40,475 nucleotides of DNA from Alphaproteobacteria bacterium (GTDB lineage Bacteria; Pseudomonadota; Alphaproteobacteria; SP197), in NCBI GenBank assembly GCA_009694045.1, contig SHVY01000030.1, forward strand, positions 1-40,475, in the 5' to 3' direction. Positions 1 to 7,482 of the stretch are shown here, in pieces. Position 1 is the stretch's first letter. Each line of letters begins with the position of its first letter. Both the position numbers and the translations under genes were made by a program. The notes beneath the pieces were generated by a model. The model was not told the DNA's origin and did not search any database. It saw only the letters and a program-made list of their open reading frames with translations.

Positions 1-65
1 GTCAAATCGCTGGGATAACGCAGACCGCGACGATCCGCCACGGCACGATGTTCGGGCGTCCACAT
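1..65 (-). CDS. IS5-family transposase, N-terminal fragment (cut by window edge)
   Basis: The frame reads leftward off the window and gives only the first 21 or so residues, starting MWTPEHRAVADRRGL and continuing to YPSDLT. This opening is typical of IS5-family (IS427-type) DDE transposases, whose next residues normally lead into the helix-turn-helix. The DDE catalytic domain lies outside the window. The ATG (63-65) follows a strong Shine-Dalgarno GAGGAGG at 73-79 on the minus strand. Whether the rest of the element is intact cannot be seen here. Confidence 0.75.
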   Translation of the reverse strand, partial: MWTPEHRAVADRRGLRYPSDL

Positions 66-68
66 CAA

Positions 69-90
69 GCAACCTCCTCAACAAGGTTGC
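69..90 (-). promoter_or_regulatory. Hairpin over the transposase ribosome-binding site
   Basis: A perfect 7-bp inverted repeat (69-75 with 84-90, 8-base loop) lies directly upstream of the transposase ATG. The Shine-Dalgarno GAGGAGG sits across the loop and the 3' arm. Many insertion sequences hide the transposase RBS in such a fold so that read-through transcription from outside does not yield transposase. The fold is visible; its function here is inferred. Confidence 0.5.
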
Positions 91-255
91 CACCCATAGA
101 GTCACAACCGACTCCCCAGACTCAACATCTTTTCGGAGCGGCTCTCAGAGTTTTACTATTCCCATGAAAATTATTGAAGATTATAAGAACTGACGCTATC
201 TATAGTAATTATCAACTGCAAGTTTATATGCCAACAATTCATATTGTTCAGAAAT

Positions 256-284
256 CTGGTCGAAGAATTACCTTACTCGACCAG
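256..284. repeat. 8-bp inverted repeat in AT-rich intergenic DNA
   Basis: CTGGTCGA (256-263) and TCGACCAG (277-284) form a perfect inverted repeat around a 13-base spacer. They lie in a roughly 190-base AT-rich stretch between the insertion sequence and the subtilase gene. No T-run follows on either strand, so it is not a clear terminator. It could be an operator or a leftover of the insertion event. No gene is supported between 145 and 369. Confidence 0.4.
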
Positions 285-369
285 CTTACGCTTGATGTTG
301 TCACGACAATAGAATCCGGAAACTTGACATCTGCGACCGGCGTGCTCGTGGCACACCTGGCGCGAACCG

Positions 370-1935
370 TCAGTTCGCGGCCGCCGACGCCTCGCCGCAG
401 GCGGCCCGCGCTCGAATCATTCCCCAACCATAGACGTCGTCCCGGCCGGGCTTGCCGAGATCCGTGGCACCGCGAATCAGGGCCGCGATCAGGGCCTCCC
501 GGTTCGATGGTTCCCCCGTCGCAAGCTGCGATGCCAGCACCGCCGTCACGAAGGGCGCGGCGAACGAGGTTCCGGATTGCCGCTCCGACCCACCGATCGC
601 GGCAACGGGGATGCCTACGCCGGGAGCCGCGAAGTCCAGGTAGTCGCCACGGTTGGCCTCGGGCAAGGGTAGCATTCGCCCATCGACGGCCGTGACCGCG
701 ATCACCGAATCATAACCCGCCGGATAGGCGGATGGGGCATCGGGCCCGCCATTGCCGCCGGCGGCCACGAGGATGAGCCCGCGGGCGTCCGCCTGCTTGA
801 CCGCGAGCCGCATGAGGGAGTTCTCGCTGCCGGCAAGCGAAAGGTTGGCGATGGAGACCCCTTGGCCAATCAGCCAATCGATCGCCTGGGCGATGCGAAC
901 CGCTGTGGTCAGGGGCCGGCCATCGGCATCCAAGCTGAAGACCCCGGCACTGAAGAGCTGAATCCCGGGGACGAGACCTTGCATTGCCGTCAGGGAAGAG
1001 CCGAGCAGGATCGACGCGACTTCGGTCCCATGCTCCGTGGGCGCGGCCGTCTCCGCCGCCGCGACGAAGGATTCCGCGACAATGGCCCTCGCCGGAGCCA
1101 ACGACGGATCCACGCCGGAATCGATCAAGCCAATCCGCACGCCTGCACCGCATAACGGGGACGTCTCGGTCCAACCGACCAGGCGCGCCGGGTGATCCGC
1201 CGAAAGCGCGATCGCGGTGGCCTGGGTACGATAGACCTCGTTGGCGGCAATCTCGATACCTGGCAAGGCGTCCTGCAGGCGCTCGCTCGCCTGCGCGACC
1301 GTCAGCCCGCGCGGGATACCAAGGCGCACGACCGCCACGCCGAGGTTGCCAAGGGTCAGGCGGTCGCGCAGCACGAAGCCAAGGCCAGCGGCCGTTGCCA
1401 GAAGGCCCGCGCGATCGTCTACCATGACGATTTCGCCCGCGACGCGCTCGCCGCTGGAATCCTTTTCGGTGTTGATTCCCGGGGATGCTGCCGCTCCAGG
1501 CGCAACGACAACGTCGTCATCCGGCACATCAGAGTCGTCGTCGGAGTCATCGGAGTCATCATCGGAGTCGTCGTCGGAGTCATCGGAGTCGTCGTCAGAC
1601 CCTTTGCCCGACCCGCTGTTGTCATCGCCGCCGTCGTCGCCACCATCGTCGCCGCCATCATCACTTCCACCGTCGTCACTCCCGCCATCGTCACCACCGC
1701 CGTCGTCGCCGCCATCATCGCCGCCGCCATCATCACTCCCGCCGTCGTCGCCGCCGTCATCACCTCCGCCATCGTCGCCACCATCGTCGCCGCCGCTTCC
1801 GCTGCCCTTGTCGGCCAAGGCCGAAGCCATGAGGCTCGGCTGGACCGGAAAATCAGGCCCAATCATGAGGAGACCGAGCCCGACGAAAAGGGCGGCGACC
1901 CACGCGGGCCAAGGGATGCGGCACCGGGTCGTCAT
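370..1935 (-). CDS. Exported S8 (subtilisin-like) serine peptidase with Asp-rich tract
   Basis: The protein has 521 residues. Residues 9-40 contain a hydrophobic signal or anchor segment ending ASALA. Residues 44-141 are a low-complexity tract of Asp, Gly and Ser with about 46 Asp. The C-terminal half is a subtilase: Asp272 in IGLIDSG, His302 in EHGTEVAS, oxyanion Asn395 in AAGGNGG and nucleophile Ser457 in GTSFAAP. The start is the ATG at 1935, which overlaps the anti-sigma stop as ATGA and gives a normal signal peptide. An upstream start would only add residues inside the anti-sigma gene. It is last in the sigma/anti-sigma/protease operon. The peptidase is probably periplasmic or secreted, with the tract possibly binding calcium. 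Its substrate is unknown; the anti-sigma factor is one candidate. Confidence 0.88.
   Translation of the reverse strand: MTTRCRIPWPAWVAALFVGLGLLMIGPDFPVQPSLMASALADKGSGSGGDDGGDDGGGDDGGDDGGSDDGGGDDGGDDGGGDDGGSDDGGSDDGGDDGGDDGGDDNSGSGKGSDDDSDDSDDDSDDDSDDSDDDSDVPDDDVVVAPGAAASPGINTEKDSSGERVAGEIVMVDDRAGLLATAAGLGFVLRDRLTLGNLGVAVVRLGIPRGLTVAQASERLQDALPGIEIAANEVYRTQATAIALSADHPARLVGWTETSPLCGAGVRIGLIDSGVDPSLAPARAIVAESFVAAAETAAPTEHGTEVASILLGSSLTAMQGLVPGIQLFSAGVFSLDADGRPLTTAVRIAQAIDWLIGQGVSIANLSLAGSENSLMRLAVKQADARGLILVAAGGNGGPDAPSAYPAGYDSVIAVTAVDGRMLPLPEANRGDYLDFAAPGVGIPVAAIGGSERQSGTSFAAPFVTAVLASQLATGEPSNREALIAALIRGATDLGKPGRDDVYGWGMIRARAACGEASAAAN
1513..1806 (-). repeat. Degenerate Asp-codon tandem repeat inside the S8 peptidase gene
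   Basis: About 294 bases of GAC/GAT, GGC/GGA and TCC/TCA codons encode GGDD and GGSDD units (residues 44-105), then DDSDDDS units (about 114-138). The unit phase changes midway, from Gly-Asp to Ser-Asp repeats. Synonymous variation among units argues against very recent slippage. Comparable acidic linkers in secreted proteins bind divalent cations; here that is inference. Confidence 0.8.
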
Positions 1936-2606
1936 GGCGAGGTCAGCTCGGAAACGACCAGATTGGCCCACACCCCGTCGGCGCCGCGACAGGCGATGCC
2001 GCGTCCGGGAATAGCCATCCCTCCGCTGTGTTGCTCGTCACGGAACGCACGGCAGGTGATGCCGGACGCCAGGGCCACCTGGCCAAGGGCCGTCACCGTT
2101 CCACGGACACCGATGTCGGCCCGCTCATAGCTTGCCGTCGCACCCTCGACACCGGCCTCCATGGCGCGCGCGACCGCCTCCGCGAAGGCGTCGCCGCTGC
2201 TCCGGGCGATACCGGCCGGTACATAGGCGTCCTCCGAACCAACCTCCAACTGCCCTATCCCAAGCCCGGCCACGAGCGCGACGGCGCCGATGGCCCCGGC
2301 GAACGCGAACTGCCGCGGCGTCGCGACGGCCATGAGCCATCGGGTGGCCAGGTCGAACAGGGAATCCTGTCCGTTAGGCGAAGGGACAGCGCGATCGATA
2401 ACGGCACGTAGCCGCTCCGGGATCGGCTCGGACATGACCTCGTCGAAAGCCCCGCGCAGAGCGTCGGCGCTGTGACGCATGGTCGCGACCTTGAGCGCGG
2501 CGTCGGGATCGCTCTTCAGACCCGACTCAACCGCCCGTCTGGTCACGGGATCGAGCTCGCCATCCACGTAGGCGACCAGGGTTTCGTCAGCCAGCGCTCT
2601 TTGCAT
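1932..2606 (-). CDS. Membrane anti-sigma factor with surface-antigen-like tail
   Basis: The protein has 224 residues. The N-terminus (ALADETLVAYVDGELD) is the usual start of zinc-finger-type anti-sigma domains, but it lacks the HxxxCxxC ligands. A single membrane helix (FAFAGAIGAVALVAGLGIG) follows at about residues 100-120. The C-terminal end has two Cys in a CRAFRD...GRGIACRGADGVWA pattern, like the tail of 17-kDa surface-antigen proteins. The ATG at 2606 is chosen because AAGGAG lies 7 bases upstream. The gene overlaps the sigma gene by 20 bases, so the two are translationally coupled. It probably holds the ECF sigma at the inner membrane and senses a periplasmic signal through its C-terminal domain. 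Confidence 0.8.
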   Translation of the reverse strand: MQRALADETLVAYVDGELDPVTRRAVESGLKSDPDAALKVATMRHSADALRGAFDEVMSEPIPERLRAVIDRAVPSPNGQDSLFDLATRWLMAVATPRQFAFAGAIGAVALVAGLGIGQLEVGSEDAYVPAGIARSSGDAFAEAVARAMEAGVEGATASYERADIGVRGTVTALGQVALASGITCRAFRDEQHSGGMAIPGRGIACRGADGVWANLVVSELTSP

Positions 2607-3129
2607 GGCCAAACTCCTTGTGCAAGGGAATGGGCACGACCGCCTCGCCGAGCGCGCGACCCAAGGCGAGACGCGCGCGCGACAACCGGCTCATGACCGT
2701 TCCGATAGGGATCTTCAGAGTCTCGGCGGCCTCGCGGTACGACATGCCGTCCACCGAAACCAACAGCAACACGTCTCTCTGATCTTCGGGCAGTGCCGCC
2801 ACGCGCTCGCGCACTTCCCTGAGTTCGATGCGGGCCTCAGTCTCCGTCGCCGCGTTTCCGCCCGGAAGCTCCGGCATGTCCGCGACGTCAACATGCACGC
2901 CGCGGCGGCGGCGAGCACGATGACGATCGATCCACACGGTCTGCACGATACGAAACATCCAACCATCCAATCGGGTGCCCTGCTGCCACTGGTCGATGCG
3001 GCTCAGGGCTTTTTCCAAGGCGCTTTGCAACACGTCGTCGCCCTCGTCGGTCGATCCGGTCAACCCGACGGCAAAGCGCCGCAAGCGCGGCAACAACGCG
3101 ATGAGCTGATCATGGGTCGCCTTGTCCAT
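2587..3129 (-). CDS. ECF (sigma-70 family) RNA polymerase sigma factor
   Basis: The protein has 180 residues, normal for an ECF sigma. Region 2 spans about residues 8-75 (RRFAVGLTGSTDEGDDVLQSALEKAL, then LDGWMFRIVQTVWIDRHRARRRR). Region 4 spans about 108-160 (ALPEDQRDVLLLVSVDGMSYREAAETLKIPIGTVMSRLSRAR), containing the helix-turn-helix. It is first in the operon with the anti-sigma factor and the subtilase. An EcfG-like promoter sits 29 bases upstream. It probably directs transcription of its own operon and of genes not visible here. Confidence 0.92.
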   Translation of the reverse strand: MDKATHDQLIALLPRLRRFAVGLTGSTDEGDDVLQSALEKALSRIDQWQQGTRLDGWMFRIVQTVWIDRHRARRRRGVHVDVADMPELPGGNAATETEARIELREVRERVAALPEDQRDVLLLVSVDGMSYREAAETLKIPIGTVMSRLSRARLALGRALGEAVVPIPLHKEFGHAKSAG

Positions 3130-3157
3130 TGTTCGACCGTAGATACGACACCGGGAT

Positions 3158-3182
3158 AACGCCGGTAAGACCCGGCTATTCC
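3158..3182 (-). promoter_or_regulatory. EcfG-like promoter for the sigma/anti-sigma/peptidase operon
   Basis: On the minus strand GGAAT (3178-3182) and CGTT (3158-3161) are separated by exactly 16 bases. The general-stress (EcfG) consensus of alphaproteobacteria is GGAAC-N16/17-CGTT, so there is one mismatch in the -35 element. The -10 element ends 28 bases before the sigma ATG, a normal leader length. The site could be read by EcfG or by the encoded ECF sigma itself. Confidence 0.55.
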
Positions 3183-3247
3183 GCCCAGATTGCGCTTATT
3201 TCCCGTCGGCTACCGATCAAAATTGGGCGTCGGACCTGAATTTTCCA

Positions 3248-3727
3248 TCATGGCTTGCGTGGTATCGCGATTGCCCGACCGGCCTGCCGTGGTATCGGTA
3301 AGCTGCTGTGAATCTTGAGGATTGTCTCGATTTCGGCGAACACCGGCGCGGTGAAGGCGGCCACCCCACGGGTCGCCAGATTGAACCCCAGTCCCAGGAC
3401 CTCGTTGGTCGCGGCCAAGTAGCCCTCCTCGACCTGGTGCATGTCGTGGAACAGGCGAAACCGCTTGCCGTCAACGTCCACCACCTGGGTGGTGATGCGG
3501 AGCGTTTGACCCAGGGACACCTCGCGCAAATAGTTAACGTGGGCCTCGACCACTGCGTACGCCATCACGTCGCGCTCCGGCTGGGGCCTGGCACGGGTGA
3601 CGTGGTTCCAGAACGCGTAGGTCGCACTGTCGAACGCCAGCACGTAGTAGGCCATGTTCAGGTGGCCGAAGCTGTCGATCCACTCCTTGCGGACCGTCTC
3701 GATCACGGGGGCGAGGGGTTCGGCCAT
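3248..3727 (-). CDS. Hot-dog acyl-CoA thioesterase (carnitine/betainyl-CoA type)
   Basis: The protein has 159 residues with one 4HBT hot-dog domain. The active-site segment is WIDSFGHLNMAYYVLAFDSA. It is followed by VEAHVNYLREVSLGQTLRITTQVVDVDGKRFRLFHDM, the pattern of the thioesterase domain fused to bacterial L-carnitine dehydrogenases and of stand-alone betainyl-CoA thioesterases. It is transcribed away from the aldehyde oxidoreductase operon with about 110 bases between them. The substrate is an inference from family resemblance; a general acyl-CoA thioesterase is equally possible. Confidence 0.75.
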   Translation of the reverse strand: MAEPLAPVIETVRKEWIDSFGHLNMAYYVLAFDSATYAFWNHVTRARPQPERDVMAYAVVEAHVNYLREVSLGQTLRITTQVVDVDGKRFRLFHDMHQVEEGYLAATNEVLGLGFNLATRGVAAFTAPVFAEIETILKIHSSLPIPRQAGRAIAIPRKP

Positions 3728-3778
3728 GGCAATCCCAGATTATCGACGCCCCTCTCTTATGTCCCCCTGCGGCGGCTC

Positions 3779-3807
3779 TGGCAACGCCGCCCGAGCCGCG
3801 CTAGAAT
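3779..3807 (+). promoter_or_regulatory. Possible sigma-70 promoter of the aldehyde oxidoreductase operon
   Basis: TAGAAT (3802-3807) is a good -10 element, with TGGCAA 17 bases upstream as a poor -35. It lies 30 bases before the first ATG of the operon, in the only non-coding gap that can hold the promoter. The weak -35 would suit an activator-dependent promoter. Confidence 0.3.
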
Positions 3808-3837
3808 ATCCGACGATTAGGGACCAGGGAGGAGAGC

Positions 3838-4311
3838 ATGCAGAAATCTCTGCTGATTGATCCGGACAAGTGCACGAGCTGTCTGCAATGCGAGATGGCC
3901 TGCTCGTTCGAGCATGAGGGTGCCTTCAACCCGGCAAAGTCCCGCATCAAGATCTTCGAGTTCGAACACGGCAGGCGGGCAATTCCCTACACCTGCACCC
4001 AATGCGCCGAAGCCTGGTGCCTGCACGCCTGCCCGGTCGAGGCCCTGGTGCGCAATCAGGCCACTGGCGCCGTCGAGGTGAAGGAAGACGTGTGCGTCGG
4101 CTGCAAGGTGTGCACCATCGCCTGCCCCTTCGGGACCATCAACTACAACCAATCGACCGGCAAGGTGGCCAAATGCGACCTGTGCGGCGGCGATCCGCAG
4201 TGCGCGGCCGCGTGCCCCACCGGCGCGATCACCTATGTCGACAGCGACTGGACCGGCTACGAGCGCATGAAACAGTGGGCCGTCAAGACCGATAACCGGC
4301 CACAGGCCTAG
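3838..4311 (+). CDS. aorA: Four-cluster polyferredoxin subunit of aldehyde oxidoreductase
   Basis: The protein has 157 residues and is cytoplasmic. Four cysteine groups, CxxCxxCxxxC beginning at Cys12, CTQCAEAWCLHACP, CVGCKVCTIACP and CDLCGGDPQCAAACP, supply ligands for four [4Fe-4S] clusters in the HycB/DmsB arrangement. A strong RBS (GGGAGGAG) precedes the ATG. It lies 15 bases before the tungsten subunit. The NAD-reducing AOR of Aromatoleum (AorABC) has the same small Fe-S protein, tungsten protein and FAD protein. This subunit would carry electrons from the tungsten centre to the FAD subunit. Confidence 0.88.
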   Translation: MQKSLLIDPDKCTSCLQCEMACSFEHEGAFNPAKSRIKIFEFEHGRRAIPYTCTQCAEAWCLHACPVEALVRNQATGAVEVKEDVCVGCKVCTIACPFGTINYNQSTGKVAKCDLCGGDPQCAAACPTGAITYVDSDWTGYERMKQWAVKTDNRPQA

Positions 4312-4326
4312 GAAGGGGAGATCGCC

Positions 4327-6147
4327 ATGGGTTGGCAGAGAAAGATCCTGGTCGTCGATCTGACCAAGGGCGAAGCCAAGGCCGAACCGCTCAACATGGA
4401 TTGGGCGTTCCAGTACCTGGGCGAGCGCGGGCTAGCGACCAAGTACCTGAGCGAGATGATGGACCCCAAGGCCGATCCGATGGGGCCGGACAATGTCCTG
4501 ATCTTCGCGACCGGTCCGCTTACGGGCACCATGGCCTCGACCAGCGGCCGCTACGCGGTCGTGACCAAGGGTCCGCTCACCGGCGCGATCGCCTGTTCGA
4601 ACTCCGGCGGCAAGTTCGGCGCCGAGCTCAAGTTCGCGGGCTACGACCTCCTGATCGTGAAGGGCAAGGCGAAGAAACCGGTCTACCTGCACATCATCGA
4701 CGATCAGGTCGAGATCCTGCCCGCCGACGGCATCTGGGGCCAGACGGTGTGGAAGACCGAGGAATTGCTCAAGTCGAAGCACCAGAACCCGCTCCTCAAG
4801 GTCGCCTCGATCGGCGAGGCCGGCGAGAAGGGCGTGCTCTATGCCTGCGTCGTCAACGATCTGCACCGGGCGGCGGGCCGCTCCGGCGTCGGCGCGGTGA
4901 TGGGGTCGAAGAATCTGAAGGCGGTCGCCGTCCACGGCAGCAAGGGCGTCCGCGTGAAGGACCCGAAGCGTTTCATGGGGGCGGTCAAGGCAGCGAAGGA
5001 GGTGCTCGCCAACTCGACCGGCCGCAAGGAGCTGACCGAGTACGGCACCAACGCCATGATCGACGTGATGCAGCAGTTCGGGGGCCTGCCCACGAACAAC
5101 TTCCAGAAGGTGCAGTTCGATGGCACCGAGAAGATTAATGCCAAGGCGATGATGACGCCGAACGCCCACGGCCATCGCAACCTGGTCACCAACAAGGCGT
5201 GCTTCGGCTGCACGATCGCCTGCGGGCGAATCGCGCACATCGACAAGGAGCATTTCACCGTCGTCAATCGCAAGGAATACTGGCTCGCATCGGGCGGGCT
5301 GGAATACGAGACGGCCTACGCCTTCGGCCCGGTGGTCGGCGTCGCCGACATCGACGCGCTGACCTTCGCCGGTTACATGATGAACGAGCACGGCATGGAT
5401 CCGATCTCGTTCGGCGCGACGCTCGCCGCGGCGATGGAGCTCTACGAGATGGGCGCCATCAAGAAGGACGAGACCGACGGGATCGAATTGCGGTTCGGCA
5501 ACGCCGAGGCCCTGACCGTCATGGCGGAGAAGACCGGTAAGGGCGAGGGCTTCGGCAAGATCCTTGGACTCGGCTCGAAGCGACTATGCGAGAAGTACGG
5601 CCACCCCGAGCTGTTCATGGGGGTCAAGGGCCAGGAGTTCGCGGGCTACGACAGCCGCGCGCTCCAGGGCATGGGCCTCGGCTACGCCACCTCCAACCGG
5701 GGCGCCTGCCACCTGAAACACGATGTCTTCGCCGAGGACATGGAAGACCAGACCGGCAAGGGCAAGGCCGTGCCGGTGAAGAAGTCCCAGGACAAGGTGG
5801 CGATGATCGATTCGACCGGGCTGTGCCTGTTCGTCACCGCCGGCTGGGGGCTCGAGGACTTCCAGACGCAGGTGGACGCCGCCTGCGAGGGCGAGTGGTC
5901 CGTGGAGCGACTGCTCGAGACCGGCGAGCGCGTGTGGAACGCCGAGCGCATCTTCAACAACAACGCCGGCTTCACCGCCAAGGACGACTCGCTGCCGGAG
6001 CGTCTGCTGAAGGTCCCGGCCCCCAGCGGCACGGCCAAAGGCAAGGTCAGCGAATTGGGCAAGATGCTGCCGGAATACTACGAGGCCCGGGGCTGGTCGA
6101 AGGATGGCCGCCCGACCAACGAGACCATCACCCGGCTCGGGCTGTAG
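4327..6147 (+). CDS. aorB: Tungsten-dependent aldehyde:ferredoxin oxidoreductase, catalytic subunit
   Basis: The protein has 606 residues, full length for the AOR family. It oxidises aldehydes to acids (or reduces acids) using a W-bis-pyranopterin and one [4Fe-4S] cluster. Family signatures are NVLIFATGPLTGT near residue 56, GRSGVGAVMGSKNLKAVAV near 184, the cluster ligands Cys292, Cys295 and Cys299 in CFGCTIACG, and the fourth Cys500 in DSTGLC. Tungsten rather than molybdenum is a family inference. It follows the polyferredoxin gene and precedes an FAD reductase and a MoaD-like protein, giving a complete soluble NAD-linked AOR set. The likely role is detoxifying or using aldehydes released by amine catabolism encoded nearby. 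Confidence 0.92.
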   Translation: MGWQRKILVVDLTKGEAKAEPLNMDWAFQYLGERGLATKYLSEMMDPKADPMGPDNVLIFATGPLTGTMASTSGRYAVVTKGPLTGAIACSNSGGKFGAELKFAGYDLLIVKGKAKKPVYLHIIDDQVEILPADGIWGQTVWKTEELLKSKHQNPLLKVASIGEAGEKGVLYACVVNDLHRAAGRSGVGAVMGSKNLKAVAVHGSKGVRVKDPKRFMGAVKAAKEVLANSTGRKELTEYGTNAMIDVMQQFGGLPTNNFQKVQFDGTEKINAKAMMTPNAHGHRNLVTNKACFGCTIACGRIAHIDKEHFTVVNRKEYWLASGGLEYETAYAFGPVVGVADIDALTFAGYMMNEHGMDPISFGATLAAAMELYEMGAIKKDETDGIELRFGNAEALTVMAEKTGKGEGFGKILGLGSKRLCEKYGHPELFMGVKGQEFAGYDSRALQGMGLGYATSNRGACHLKHDVFAEDMEDQTGKGKAVPVKKSQDKVAMIDSTGLCLFVTAGWGLEDFQTQVDAACEGEWSVERLLETGERVWNAERIFNNNAGFTAKDDSLPERLLKVPAPSGTAKGKVSELGKMLPEYYEARGWSKDGRPTNETITRLGL

Positions 6148-6164
6148 GGGCGCTGCTGTTCCCT

Positions 6165-6233
6165 CCCCTCCCCGTGTGGGAGGGGACTTCGTGTTCCTCC
6201 CCCTCCCCTTGCGGGAGGGGGTAGGGGGAGGGG
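6165..6233 (+). repeat. Paired C/G-rich palindromes between aorB and aorC
   Basis: Two hairpins lie side by side: an 8-bp stem CCCCTCCC/GGGAGGGG (6165-6185, 5-base loop) and a 9-bp stem CCCCCTCCC/GGGAGGGGG (6199-6221, 5-base loop). A third G-rich arm (6224-6233) follows and forms the ribosome-binding site of the next gene. Short CCCTCCCC/GGGGAGGG palindromes of this kind are scattered in many GC-rich proteobacterial genomes. The third arm can compete for the same C-rich strand, so the RBS may be partly hidden. Confidence 0.65.
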
Positions 6234-6237
6234 TTCG

Positions 6238-7482
6238 ATGAACTACGTCATTCTCGGCGCCGGCCCGGCCGGGGTCATCGCCGCCGAAACCTTGCGGCGC
6301 ACCGACCCAAACGGGTCCGTGACCATCGTCGGCGACGAGCGCGAGGCGCCCTACTCGCGCATGGCGATCCCCTATCTGCTGGCCGACAACATCAAGCCGG
6401 CGGGCACGCACCTGCGCCACGGGGCAGGGCACTACGACAAGCTCGGGATCACCCTGCGACCAGGGCGCGCCGCCCGGATCGATGGGGCGGCGAAGTCGGT
6501 CACGCTGGAGGACGGCGGCAAGATCTCCTTCGACAAGCTGCTGATCGCCACCGGCTCCCGCCCCACCCGGCCGCCGATCCCGGGGATCGACTTGGCGGGC
6601 ATTGAATCCTGCTGGACCCTGAAGGATGCGGCCGCGATCGCGGCAAGAGCGAAGCCCGGCGGCCGGGTGGTGCTGATGGGCGCCGGCTTCATCGGCTGCA
6701 TCATCCTGGAGGCCCTGCATGCCCGCAAGGTCGACCTGACCGTGGTCGAGATGGCGGATCGCATGGTCGCCCGCATGATGGACAAGACCGGCGGCGACAT
6801 GATCGGACGCTGGTGCGAACGCCAGGGCGTCAAGGTCATGACCTCCACCCGGGTCACCGCCATCGAGAAGTCCAAGAATGGCCTGCGCCTCGCCCTGGAC
6901 GGCGGCCGCCACCTGGAGGCCGACCTGGTCGTCTGCGCCACGGGCGTGGCCCCCAACGTCCGGTTCCTCGAGGCTAGCGGCGTGAAGACCGAATTTGGGG
7001 TTCTGGTGGACCATCACCTCGCCAGCAGCGTCGCCAACGTCTACGCCGCCGGCGACGTGGCGCAGGGTCCGGAGATGATCACCGGCAAGACCGAGGTCCA
7101 CGCCATCCAGCCGACCGCCTCCGAGCATGGCCGCATCGCCGCCCTGAACATGGCCGGCCAGCCGACGCACTATCGCGGCAGCCTGTCGATGAACGTGCTC
7201 AACACCCTCGGGCTGGTTTCCAGCTCCTTCGGGCAGTGGCAGGGCGTCCCCGGCGGCACCATGGTGGAAAAGGCCGATCCCGATCATTCCCGCTATCTGC
7301 GCCTGTGCTTCCGTGACGACGTGGTCGTGGGCGCCCTGGCCCTCGGCCTGACCCAGCACGTGGGCGTGCTCCGCGGCCTGGTGCAGACCGGGATCCGGCT
7401 CGGCCCCTGGAAGCAGCGCCTGATGGGGGATCCCAATCTGGTCATGCACGCCTACCTCGACCGCACCAAGGGTCTGGCGTGA
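6238..7482 (+). CDS. aorC: FAD-dependent NAD(P)H:ferredoxin-type oxidoreductase subunit of AOR
   Basis: The protein has 414 residues in a two-dinucleotide-binding-domain fold. The FAD site is LGAGPAGVIAAE at residues 5-16 and the NAD(P) site is VVLMGAGFIGCIILEAL near 144. The second FAD motif NVYAAGDVAQG lies near 265. It resembles rubredoxin/ferredoxin-NAD reductases and the AorC subunit that lets AOR reduce NAD. The gene starts 90 bases after the tungsten subunit, with the palindromic repeats between them. It overlaps the MoaD-like gene by four bases (GTGA). Physical association with AOR is inferred from the operon. Confidence 0.85.
   Translation: MNYVILGAGPAGVIAAETLRRTDPNGSVTIVGDEREAPYSRMAIPYLLADNIKPAGTHLRHGAGHYDKLGITLRPGRAARIDGAAKSVTLEDGGKISFDKLLIATGSRPTRPPIPGIDLAGIESCWTLKDAAAIAARAKPGGRVVLMGAGFIGCIILEALHARKVDLTVVEMADRMVARMMDKTGGDMIGRWCERQGVKVMTSTRVTAIEKSKNGLRLALDGGRHLEADLVVCATGVAPNVRFLEASGVKTEFGVLVDHHLASSVANVYAAGDVAQGPEMITGKTEVHAIQPTASEHGRIAALNMAGQPTHYRGSLSMNVLNTLGLVSSSFGQWQGVPGGTMVEKADPDHSRYLRLCFRDDVVVGALALGLTQHVGVLRGLVQTGIRLGPWKQRLMGDPNLVMHAYLDRTKGLA

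Larger units (their letters stand above)
1..144 (-). mobile_element. End of an IS5-family insertion sequence
   Basis: The transposase start and about 80 bases of leader are present. Reading the minus strand, a GAG-starting end (GAGCCGCTCCGAAAAG, 129-144) is preceded by TGA (145-147). That fits the TNA target preference of IS427-group elements, which commonly begin with G-A-G. The composition changes sharply just beyond, to the AT-rich stretch at 151-340. The boundary is an inference, because the other end and the second target copy are outside the window. Confidence 0.4.

Noticed and set aside
174-695. A plus-strand gene starting in the AT-rich gap
   Set aside because: Only the first 60 residues lie in AT-rich DNA; the rest is antisense to the peptidase and shows no domain.
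1513-1806. A CRISPR array or other spaced repeat
   Set aside because: The repeat is in-frame codon repetition inside the peptidase gene, with no spacers.
5584-7449. A 600-residue open frame antisense to the AOR genes
   Set aside because: The translation is His/Gly/Asp-rich with no domain, typical of an antisense shadow in GC-rich DNA.
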